Shown piece by piece: positions 25,630 to 36,400 of a DNA stretch of 64,000 nucleotides; position 1 is the stretch's first letter; the number at the start of each line of letters is the position of its first letter. A program made the position numbers and the translations under genes. Under the pieces are notes generated by a model. The model searched no databases, was not told where the DNA came from, and worked only from the letters and a program-made list of their open reading frames with translations. The DNA is taken from positions 2,506,732 to 2,570,731 of the forward strand of contig VUYV01000036.1 in the NCBI GenBank assembly GCA_008711295.1, in the 5' to 3' direction. Origin of the DNA: Anarhynchus alexandrinus. Taxonomy: Eukaryota; Chordata; Aves; Charadriiformes; Charadriidae.

Positions 25630-26130
25630 GGAACATAGGACTGGAAAAGCTCCAATGAGTCATCAAATTGATTGTCCTAATATTGCAGGAATCCCATTTT
25701 ATAATCCCCTTCATAAACTTATCAGGTTCCACTGTGAGTGCAGTTAGGACTTTTGCTGCTGTTACTCCAACTGGAAAATTGTTCCCAAATCTCATTGCTC
25801 CAAGTGAGAACCTGTTTCTGGTTTCTAGCATAGATTAAATTCTGGCCAATCTGTGCCGATGGGTTCCCTTGCCAACATTGTCGTTTAGTTTAAGTGGCTC
25901 TCCCATCTTCCTGATGTTTGCCTCTGTGATATGTTTATAGACAGCAACTGAATCCCTTAACGGCCTTTATTTTGCTAAGCTAAACAAGCCAAGCTCTTCA
26001 TTCTATCTTGTCATATGATAGGTTCTCTATTCCCCTGATCATCCTAGAAGTCCATCTTTGTACCTGAACAAGTCTGAGGTAATGTGCTACAAATGACAAA
26101 GTACAACAGCCTTGTATAATAGCATAATAA
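25630..26130 (-). mobile_element. Ancient, decayed CR1-family LINE 3' fragment
   Basis: Read on the plus strand, this is the antisense of an old amniote CR1. It has GGAACATAGGACTGGAAAAG at the 3' end, then a diverged middle with CCAACTGGAAAATTGTTCCC. It continues with TTTTGCTAAGCTAAACAAGC, a degraded form of the RT-terminal LFSLxKxR region, then CCCCTGATCATCCTAGAAG and the CAGCCTTGTATAAT segment. Many substitutions and indels and no usable frame show a much older insertion than the copy at 20.2 kb. Confidence 0.85.
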
Positions 26131-27227
26131 AAGAAACCATAGCAAACAGAGTAATAATTTCAGGCTTGCAAGGATGTGCTGTGCCAAATATTTAGGAGGT
26201 TGAGTAAAGGTTTTGAAATCTTCTAAGAGGATCTTTATTAGAAATGATGGGGGTTTTTTTCTAAGTTGTTGATTGAAATTGCAGTATGAAAGGTTTTAAG
26301 GTTTTAATCAAAAGCTGGGAAATCAAAGAAAATTATGATTTGGTTGAGAACTTCAGCCAGCATAGTACGCCGTTGATTAGATTTGTGACAATAATCATTG
26401 AAGAAACGGGTCTGGCATTTTGAAAGTTTGTTTGACAATAATGACTGAGAAAATTCCTATGAACACTGTATGGTATGTGAACGGTCTTTCCTGGAGAACC
26501 CACAATTGCATTCACCCATTGCCTTTAAGAAATTTCAATGGCAGAGTTCAGGGGGGCTGGTTCCCTGGAGTTGGCTCTGCAGCGTGCTCCTGTCAGTGTG
26601 AGCCATTGGAAAGCAGAAGAGAATGTGGGGACAACTGATCTCACCACCTCCTGGGACACCAGGGAAAGGGATATTTGATCAAATCCAGTATCCCCTGGTC
26701 TCTTGTGCCATAGCTTCTTGGAAAACTCTAGGAAACTCCTGGCTCCCAGCTGTTAAGACTGTGACAGCAATCTTTTTTGGCTGCTATTTTACTTTTAATC
26801 CTTACTGAATCGATAGTTTAATCAAGTTTCAAGGGGAGCTTCATACAGAAACTTTTTCCCAGTCGTGCTGAGCCTGCCATCCCAGCGCTTGGGGCCATGA
26901 TCGCTGGAGTGTAGGATGCCTCTGTTAGTGTGGAGGAGAGACATTTTGGGAGAGAGGGACATGACATTTGTTTTTCTACAGTCCTTCTTTTCGCAGGAAT
27001 AAACACACTGATCTCTTTTTTAGCTTTTCTCTGTCCTGTAGCATAAGGAAAAAAGAGCTTTTGTAATATGCTGTAGGAAAAGAAAAGCACAAATTTATCT
27101 GCTACATGCACATACGAAGATCAATGAAAATTAAAAGCTTTTAAAATACAAGCCATTTCTTAAGCAAGAGCAAAGAGGAATCCCAATCATGATTACAAGC
27201 AATTAAATACACAATTAAGGAAATACA
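26131..27227. other. Non-coding; nothing recognised
   Basis: Short open frames only (97 codons or fewer). Apart from a 25-base stretch at 26585-26609 that nearly recurs at 36244-36269, no structure is seen. Confidence 0.5.
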
Positions 27228-27521
27228 TGTCAGGGCACTGCATGGGTGGCTGTTCCCTGGGGGCTGGGAGCAGGGGGAATCCCCATGGGGACTAGTGGGC
27301 TGGGGGCAGACCCAGCCCTGGGCATCAGGTCTTTCCCTGGGGATGGGCTGAGGCTGGGATGGGCCGTGGGCCCATGAGTGGGTCCAGCTTGGTAGGATGC
27401 ACGGCCAGGCAGGGCAGGGCTGCGGGGAGCTGGAGACTGGCCCTACTGAGGCAATGCTGGAGCAGGGGCTGATGGCCCTGGGGGGGCTGACATAGGATCC
27501 TGGGCCCTTAGGGCCCTGACA
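27228..27521. mobile_element. Candidate solo LTR or small terminal-inverted-repeat element (294 bp, GC-rich)
   Basis: A sharply bounded GC-rich block sits in AT-rich flanks. It starts TGTCAGGGC and ends GCCCTGACA, a perfect 9-bp inverted pair of the TG...CA form used by LTRs. The flanking pentamers are ATACA (27223-27227) and ATAAA (27522-27526), a 4-of-5 match that could be a decayed target-site duplication. The interior is rich in G runs on the plus strand, including GGGGG, GGG and GGGGG with short spacers, and contains the palindrome CCCCATGGGG. I see no internal polyadenylation signal or TATA box, which argues against an ordinary LTR, so a non-autonomous DNA element remains possible. The identity is not established. 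Confidence 0.4.
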
Positions 27522-28850
27522 ATAAATTAAACAGAACTGTAATTCTAACAAATGTTTTAGATTATAATAGTCATCATCAAATAGTTGATTTGATAGTGGA
27601 AGCTATCACACGCTCCCTGCCTCCATGGTGGCCTGTGGGTGATGCTGGTGGGGTGTAAGGGTGCTTGCCACAATCAGCTTCAGTTTGTGTCCTATTCTGA
27701 CTAGCTGTGCATAGCCAGACCTTCCCATTGCCTCACCACACTGTGCATCCAGAAGGACTTCCCTTCTTTGTACCATCCCCAGTGAGACAGCTGGGGCTTG
27801 GAGCTGCAAGAGAGTGAAAAGCAGCTTCCAAAGCTCTTTGCTTTCCCTGGCTGTTCCTTTGAGTGTCCTGGGAACTGTGGCCTGTAGATCAATGGGAAGA
27901 TGGGGACTTTTATCAAAGCTGTCGTTAGGGTATCTTGGCCAACTTCTTAAAGAAAACTTCAGCTTTCCTTCTGCTAAGTTTGGTTCGCTGATCTGTGGTG
28001 CATTGGGGGAAAGGGGGCATGTGTATGTGAACGAGGAAAGCTGAGAGGCTTTCTCCGAAACAGATCTACACAGAATCAATAGTTTTGTCTTACTGCACTG
28101 AGAGTAACAAACAAAAATGATTATTTTTACAGCATGCGATTAAAGCTCTCAGCAACCAGCATGGAAAAAACAGCCCAAGAGGCGTCCTGCGGTGCAAAGG
28201 GCTGTGATGTTATCATAGCCCTATTGCGTTAAAGATGCCGGTGAGGCAAAGCCTGTGAGCAAAGCTGCATCTTTCATTAGCCTAACGGGTGGTTAGGAGC
28301 GTTTTTGATGTACCTGTGTGATGGCTGTGAGTGAAATACCATCTTTATTCAAGTCAGTGGCAAAATCCCATGAGCTTTTCAGTACAACACAATGTTGTGT
28401 AATGGAGAGTATTTTAACTAAATACAGCAATGTTCATCCTGACTGTTTCTTTTGCTCACCATATTTACTGTGGCATCACAGTAAATGGATGAATGGAGTA
28501 AATGGAGAATAAAAGATGTATAGGCATAAATATTATCTCAAGACATTTTAAAGTTTAATGAAGAAAAAGGTTTTCCAGAGTAGTGTAAAACATCTACCTT
28601 ATCCTGCTGCTTGGTAATACATCAGCAGATCTAAATTACTCAAGTCCTAACTGTGTTCCAGGATGTCTCCTCTTGGGAAGATTTAGGTTTAGTTACTACA
28701 CTTGTAAGATGACTTTAAAACAATATATAGTGGGTGGAAAGTACTCTTAAGGCCCTATTTTTAAACCACATCTCATGTGAACAAGGTTTTTGCAAATCAT
28801 GAGCAATGCCACTTTTTTTTTTTTTTGCATTCAGTGCATCATATTTTAAT
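27522..28850. other. Non-coding; open frame of doubtful meaning
   Basis: The minus frame 27606-28079 (157 codons) is among the longest in the window. It shows no domain, signal peptide or repeat I recognise, and its composition (serine, leucine, proline) fits a chance frame in moderately GC-rich DNA. No splice context or neighbour supports it. A 14-base poly-T lies at 28813-28826. Confidence 0.4.
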
Positions 28851-28936
28851 CTCATTCAGACTGATGAAAATCCAGAGTAACTTCTTTAAACTCACAAGAG
28901 TCAAGACAAATGAGGTCAGAATTTGACCCATTAAGC
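28851..28936. repeat. Relic of an old amniote interspersed repeat
   Basis: The stretch with ATCCAGAGTAACTTC, GAGTCAAG and TCAGAATTTGACCC resembles the common amniote repeat whose consensus reads roughly 'aaatccagagtaactcc ... tcagaatttggccc'. It is heavily diverged. The family name is not assigned. Confidence 0.4.
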
Positions 28937-29112
28937 CTTGGTCCACCATTTTTATAATCTTAATAATTAGTATGAGCTGATTGACAGAAAACTATTCTTT
29001 GTTTCTTATACCTTGTGAATTGCACTGAAAATTAGGCTCTTCATTGCAAAAACATGGCTCACTTTCTTTTATTAGCTCTAGATAGTTGCATATTAAATTT
29101 TAAAGCAAATAG

Positions 29113-29170
29113 TCTTGATCCTGCCTCTGTTCAAATTAATGAGAAAACTCTCACTGACTTTTTTGAAGGA
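29113..29170. repeat. Second relic of an old amniote interspersed repeat
   Basis: GATCCTGCC, then TCAAATTAATGAGAAAACTC and TCACTGACTT resemble the widespread reptile and bird motif 'gatcctgctccc..tgaagtcaatgg..aaaactcccattgactt'. It lies 200 bases from the previous relic and may be part of the same old insertion. Confidence 0.4.
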
Positions 29171-32100
29171 CAAGCTTCTTGTAGGGCAAAGAATTAATTT
29201 CTGTAAATCCCATGTGCCTCATGCAAGTTATCTCTACTTTGCTTCTTGTAAACTGTCATGCCAGATGTGATTCAGAGCTTGTGGGTATAACAGTGTGGTA
29301 ACCTGAATTTTTGCCCTTGTACAAAATGCTTTCTACTATTAATAAATAAATAAATAGATGAAAAATTGTTCAATTTTCTCCTAGATCTAGCTGTTCAAAA
29401 CTGAAGTTTCCTAAACAAATTTTCAATAAAATTGAAGTATTTATCAGTAAAATCTGGGGTTTTTTTCTGTAAAGCCAAGTTTTACTTCCTGTGTTTGCCC
29501 CAGTTTAAATGTGATTACAGCTGGTTAAGATTTCATGATTGTATCTATCCTTGTGTTATTCATAATCCAATTAATCTTGTTCTTTCAATTCAGAGCAAGG
29601 ACAAAAACATGTACAAATATCAAGTTGGTATTTACTATTTTGCAAGAATTCACATACAGTTTGTTAAGAAATAATGGGAAAATGTGTCATACACTGTTCT
29701 AACTGCTATTAACTTAGACACCGTAGCAGTCCTGCTTTATTCCTTAAATGGTAATGTCCCTAGTATGACTACATTGTTATTAGGAGAACTATATAAATGA
29801 TTCAAATAACAGTTAGTCTGTAGAGTTGAACAAAATTGTTACTGTTTTCTTTAAAAAAGTCACAGCTTTCCAGAACACCATGTTCTCCTTGACCAAATGT
29901 TTTGCCAAAAGAAAGACCTCCATGGTCTCACAGTCCTCAGAAGCTCTCTGGCACCACCAGTCCTGCCACTGAGCCTGCCTGGACATACCACTGCGCAGAT
30001 CCATTGGCTCTGATCTTTCCATGCTAGCTGTCTCTGAAGTGAGTTTGACCTACCAAACTTTGCTTATACCATAACCACGCTGCACAGTGGATAAGGTCAG
30101 GGCAGAATTCAGGGAATCCACAAGGTGGATTTAAATTCTTTTCTTTTATGCAAACTAATCAAATGCATGAATGAGCTTTTATCAACATGAGACCTTGCCT
30201 CCATCCAGTGCTATGGCTCTCTTGCCCATATGCCTTGCAACATCCCCAGCTTTCCAGTAGCAATGCTCCCAGTTTCCTCCGTGTCTGCTATGCTTCCATG
30301 GTATTTCGAGTTGTCACCATGTCCCCAGCTTTCCTTTGTTTGCTTTGTGAGCTGTGAAAGAAACTGGTCTGCTGCTTTTGCTGTGCTGCAGATCGCCCAG
30401 TTGGCCAACCAAAGGAGTCATGCATTCTCACTGGGCAGCTAGAAGTCTGCAGACTGCGTGCAGTGTGACTAATAGATGAGCCAAGCTGGACATGTTACTC
30501 CACTGCTATCATTTCATCACTGCATTGCATTGCACATAATCTGCAGAACTAGTCCACTGAATGAGGAACCCAGCACATTACCTACCAGATTTTTCCCTCC
30601 CTCATTACAGCTGCTTTTATTTGGATGGAGGAGGTTACTTGGTGTTGATTGCTAAATTAAAGCAGAAAGCTGTGACTTGTAGTACCAGCTCTTAGGAGGC
30701 AGCAGGAGCGCGAGTTTTTACCACCTGGGTTGGTATACTGTATCATAACTGCAACCACTCTGCCTAGTGTGTTCTGGATTCTTCAGGTCACTGTGCTCTG
30801 TCATGGCTTTGGAGACACATAGATAAAGTCAATGGGAATCTCTAAATTAAAAAATACAAGTATTTTCAAGCCACTTTAAGTCTGGAAGTCCGTGTTTTCT
30901 TGCTGGCCTGCTGGCTGGCAGGCAGAGCAAGCAGAACATGCTGCTTCTCGCTTTGTCCTCACGTGCAGCCCCCTGAGCCTTATCTTTTCTCTAGGGAGCA
31001 GCAGGGACCCCAGTCAGCCTCAGGTGGGAGCAGCAGAGCTATGGCACAGGGACACCTCCATCCTCGAGTCCCTCCTCCCCACTCCGGACCTAGATTCTAG
31101 TGAAGCCCCTGCTCTGGAAGTGTCCCTCAACACAGGTATTACTCCACACCATGGGCTGTTGGGCTGATACGCAGGAGCTTCCAGGTGGAGCTGAACTCCT
31201 AAATTAATAACATTCAGGAGATGCTGTTGCAATAGCATGGCTGGAAAGGAACGCTTGAGCTTTCTGCAGATGTTAGCTCCAGGAAGTGTCCAAAATGACT
31301 TATGTCATCTCTTGTCTTTCAAAGGCTCATCTGAATTGCAGAGCTGTCAAAGCCCTCAGGGACTGTTGAGGATTACCAAGGACATCCTGAACATACATTA
31401 TTTTCCCTGAAAATTTTTAGCATAATGGGTTAATAATAAGCATCCCGAGTTAATGAGTTAGTGTAACAAGGAGCTCTTCAGCAGGCACTGCTGACTCTTA
31501 TGACCATACTGGGTGTCTCACATTTGTCTGGGATTTTGCCTGTCTTTTAAAAGCCCCATTGCTAGTATCGCATTGGTTGTACAGTAATCTTTATTTCCAG
31601 TTTTAAAATGCCTCACTGTGCTGGAACATACTCAGAAATTGTGAACACAGCTCAAAAACTAGAAGACAATCACTAACTGATTTTATAAAAAATTCACAAC
31701 TACAAGCCCAATATCATATCATATTTTTTAATGTCTGACTCATTTGGAAAGCTCAGGATTTTCTATATTAATTGTGGCCCCAGATCTATCTTAACAGTCA
31801 GAAAGCAACTCCATTTGTAGTCAAGGATTGCAAACACAATCTTCCTGGAACCGAAAGTTGTACATTGTGCAATTTTTATGGCTTGTATAGCTTTTCTATT
31901 TTTAGTTGGTTGAAACCTGCAATACATCATCTAATCCTCCTTAAATTGTCATTCATAATGCTAATTTCCATTAACTTGGCACAAATAAGTTATTTTCTTT
32001 CTTAAATTTGTATAGTTACTATTTTGCCTAACAATGTTACACAAACAAAACTTTATTTTTCTCTGATACAAAGTTGATGTGAGTACAAAGTGCTAATGGT

Positions 32101-33420
32101 GTGTTTCTAGTTATGGATTTTTTAACCCAAATTTTACAAAAATAACCACAGTATTTTCTTTTTTATTTAAAAATATGCATGTATTATGAAGTTCAATAAC
32201 TGTTCCATTACTTCAACAAACCATTTATTTAATCCTCCACCTCTGTAGGCATTTGGAAAAGTTTCTCTGAGGTTTGGGAAAGCCTAATAAAATTGCACTT
32301 TTCAGCTTTTTTGAAGATACAATGAGAAGAACAAATCTGGATTTTTTCTCTTTCTAGAAATGCATCCTCAAGGTATAAGAGATCAGTCAGTGACAAGTAT
32401 TTATAAAAAACTCTCCAGCCTTGTTCTTGCTTACTTAAATAGAGATAATGTCATGTATTTGGCTACCTGCAGAAATTGTTTGCGCAACATTACTTCATAC
32501 CCTGGCTGAGCAGAGGGCAGGGGAGCTAAGCCTGCTGCTGGCACATCAGTTCATCACATCTGTGCCATAATGCTAAATGCTGGCTTCTGACAATATTTTT
32601 ATTTTCTAGACTTTTATATCCCTCTAATTATAATCTTTTGTCTTCAATACATATGCTTATTTCAACAAGTCCCAGGTTTGTGGAATACTCAGTGTTTGCT
32701 GCTTTCCACGGGGTATGGCCAGGTGATTTCTAGTGCTGGGAAGGCCGGTGCTATGGCCAAGCCACGCTACTGTGCCAGCATGTACTGACAAGCTTTTATC
32801 CATGCAGGCTTTTGCTTTTTCTTGATGCCAATAAGTAATAACATTTGTATCGGTAAGTACAAGTATAATAAAGGGGGTTTTTTTTGCAAGCATGACAGCT
32901 ACCTTAGGTCAAGCATGTGGCAAACTCCCAGCCGTACAAATATTTTCTAAATATGGCCATTTCATACCAGGTCAGTTTTGCAGTCCTGGAATCAACTGAC
33001 AAACTGCTGACTGATTTTTTTTTAATTTATGCTGTGTGTTTGACGTACATTCAATGATGTTGTACAAGATGAATTTGAAAGATATAGTAGGATACCAGAT
33101 TTTGAAATTAGCTTTGATTAAATGAGTTATAGAACTTAATATGGAGGCAAATATTTTTTTCGGGTTTTGACTGAGTTTAATAATTTCTCTAAGACAGTGA
33201 TACACAAATCCTAAAGCACTGTGCTGATAAAAGAAAATTCGAAAGTGTAACTGAATAGAAATGAATATGAATTGACTTTTAATTTAGTTTCCTAGCTGAT
33301 AAGTATTTTAATAATAAACAAATATATGTATTCCTCAAATTACGTTTAGTTTAGTGGAGTCTTTCAGGTTTAGAGATATGAAATGTTCTTAGTAAGTCGG
33401 TAAGGAAATATTTATTCAAC
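29171..33420. other. Non-coding; nothing recognised
   Basis: Includes a short TAAA microsatellite at 29340-29356. Open frames are 91 codons or shorter, and none shows a domain, exon-like splice sites or a repeat family I know. Confidence 0.5.
29340..29356. repeat. Short (TAAA)n microsatellite
   Basis: About four tandem TAAA units in AT-rich DNA. Confidence 0.75.
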
Positions 33421-33439
33421 GTCAGGACTTTGTCCTGAC
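33421..33439. repeat. Perfect inverted repeat, 8-bp arms, 3-base loop
   Basis: GTCAGGAC-TTT-GTCCTGAC is followed by TTTTC. In a bacterium this would suggest a terminator, but in this vertebrate context it is only a hairpin-capable site with no known role. Confidence 0.8.
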
Positions 33440-36400
33440 TTTTCTGAAAGCCTTGTGAAGTATTCTCAATATATATACAGTGGAGGCTCAGCCGGCTAGT
33501 CTGAGCTTGCTTTTTCTGGACAGCTGTGCTTACCAGTCAGCTACTGGGTGCCCTGGAGAGCTGCCCTTTAACTTTCAACTGGGCAGGTCTGAAAAAAACT
33601 TCCACCACCGAAATTCCTCCACTGTGCAAGTGGACAAATACAGATTAGGAAAAGCTCTGTGGTCTATGCAGTGAGTATTAAGAGGAAAGAGGTGGTACTC
33701 AAAGCTCACTTAAGACATTGTTACTAGGGGTAGAAACCCAAGTGAGGTTTTTTCTCACTGGGGAATAGTAAGTAAAGCAGCATGTAAAATGTGAAATGAG
33801 CATGTGAGAACACTCTCTGCTACATCTTGTTTCTTAAGATAACGAAATCTTAATATGACCTTAATATGACAAGAGATCAATCTGCATCCTCATAGGAGGA
33901 AAACTGGTTAATCTTCCTTTTCCCAAACCGCAGATGAGAAGCTAAAAAGCAATAACAGTACCATTTTGAGCAATTCAGACACAGGAGGAAAGATTAGGCT
34001 TTTGACTGTAACCAGCATTTACTCCTAGGAAAGCAGCTGCCTGGGCAGTGCAGGGTCCGGCTCGTTCCCTGTGGAGCTGAGATGTGTCGGAGCTGCCAAC
34101 AGCGACCGCAGCAGGTCCTTGCCAAGGCCATGGGTCCACCACACATGCACAGGAGAAGCAGCCCAAAGTAATTTCTCAGTCACCTAAACTTCCTTGAAGG
34201 CAGCTGAAAAATATTTAAGTAAACAAATAAGTAATGCTGAGACATTACATAACTGCTGGGTCAGACGGTTTTTCACTAAATAAAGATAAACAGTCTTTTC
34301 TCTATTTATATGCTGCTTTCTTACCCAATTTCTTACCTGATTTACCAATCATGTACCATATGTATATGCCTCCCCCTTTTTTATTTTGGATGATGACCAA
34401 ACTTTTTAGCATTATTGTGAAAAGTCAAATCAGTCCTTTAAATTTTAATTGAGAGACCCAGTGATGCCTTAATATTTAGCGGCACCCACCAATTCCCTTT
34501 AACAACACTGAGACCCACATTGCTTTTCTGTCATACACCTCCGCATACGAAATAGGAACTTGAAAATTTTGTCATTATTTTTTTTCGGATTTACCTTAAT
34601 TATTAAAAATTAGTCTCTAGTTTCACTTGCTCTAACTGAAAGAAAGCTAACATACATCCATCGTTTATTGCTATTTCTTAAATTACTTCTTTTGGGCAAT
34701 AATGGCCAAATTCCCCCCACTTTTCCTCCCCAGAGAGAGAGTTCAGCACAAGGAATTGTGGCTGGAGAGTCAAATGAGCTAATTTCCCAGTTAGGTAACT
34801 CAGTAAGGGAGAGCTTTTGACTCTTCAGTACTTTTTAGAAATAGTGTGTTCTCTGCTCCTCTTGGCCATAAGTGTCCCTGTGGCAATGGTCTGTGTACTC
34901 ATGCCTTGTAGAAAATCCACCCCAGCAGCACAAGCCGCTTGAGTTGGAGACTTCAATTAACACAAAGTTGGCACGGTTGGTTATCAAATGGACTGTGAAG
35001 GGTGGGCACAGTCCCACAGCCTCTGTCATGTCCTAACATTTGCCACCAAGTGTGGCACTGTGTGTCAGATGCTGATAATGAGGTCGTTGCCTCCCCACCG
35101 AACAGCAAATTCAGCCTTTGTGATGATGCATTCGTGGATCCAGTCAGTGCCAGTTTATCAGTCAGCTTACTGATGTACAGTAAGGGGGCACAACCTCTTC
35201 AGAGAGGACAGTGGTGACTCACAGGGGCACAGCTGAGACCTCCCAGCACATCTCAGGGGCAGGGTGCAGCAGTGTCCTCCAGCCATGTCCTCTCATGAGG
35301 GAAGCTGGACCAACACCACCCTCTGCCCAGCACCTTTTTCCATGGGAAGAAAATCAGGGATTACTTTCCCTGATAGACAGGAGCCAAGGCAGGCTTCAGC
35401 AGTGGTCACTGGAGCTGCATGACTGAGGACAAGGAGAGGCCTGAAGTCTTAACATAGCCTCAGAGAGCTCAGGCTCTGTTTCAAAGACACTGCAGATTAT
35501 GGATGAAACTTAAACTCCTCACTCAGTCACACAAGTGAGATACTTAAAGCTGAACAGTGTGAATTTGTGCCAGTGCAGATGATTTTATCTTCATTTAGGC
35601 TTGTAAAACACCCACTCCATTTGTAGGAGTCTTTTTTAATACCTTTCCATGGCTCTGGACTGAAATTACTTTCTAAGAAAAGCAGCTAAGAATTTTTTTA
35701 CTCTATCCTAGTGGAAAAAAAGAAAATTCAACTTTTTCTAAAAAGTGAAGTAAGGTAGGGTGTTTGGCTAGTTGCAACAAGACAGACACAATTCACTTAT
35801 ATTTTATCCCTGTTGAAATTGGATTTTAAGAAGTCGCAGACATTAAAGCAACTTGGATCTGGCAGCAGGTAATTTTGGTTACAGTAATGTGAGACCAAGC
35901 CCATACAGAGATATTTATTTGCTGCTTCTTTCTTCCTTCCCTACTCAAAGTAACTATGCCGCGTTTTCAGCTTAGCCTTACTTTTTGCTCTGAACTAAAA
36001 AGCCAGGTGAAGATTTGAGCAGATTAACACTGTCAGGCTGTCCAAATAAAGATCAAAACCAGCTCAACCTGTAGATGCAGGATAACTCTTTAACTTCATT
36101 ATTTTCAAGTGAAGAAATTGCCTAGGGATTTTGAAATCAAGACATTACAAGAGGCATATAAATATGATTTCTATAAATGAAAGCTATTAAAGTGGATGAG
36201 GCCATTTTCAATGCCCAGGTGAGGTACCTGCTGGTTTTTGTGCTGCTCCCTGTCAGCGTGAGGCATTGGTATTATTTAAATCACTTAGGCTAACATTTAC
36301 TTTACTTTCTTTGCCACAAGTTCTGAAGTCAGTGGAAAGCCTGCAGGATTATTGGGAAATAATGACAGTCACTGGGCTGGCACTGCCAGCAATGAAGTAA

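Noticed and set aside
27141..27551. 136-codon proline/serine-rich frame (minus)
   Set aside because: Mostly the translation of the GC-rich TG...CA block, so it is composition-driven rather than a gene.
27606..28079. 157-codon open frame on the minus strand
   Set aside because: No recognisable motif. A frame of this length is about what chance gives in 64 kb, and nothing around it looks like a gene.
33421..33450. Hairpin plus T run as an intrinsic terminator
   Set aside because: The window is vertebrate nuclear DNA, where such a terminator has no meaning for Pol II genes.
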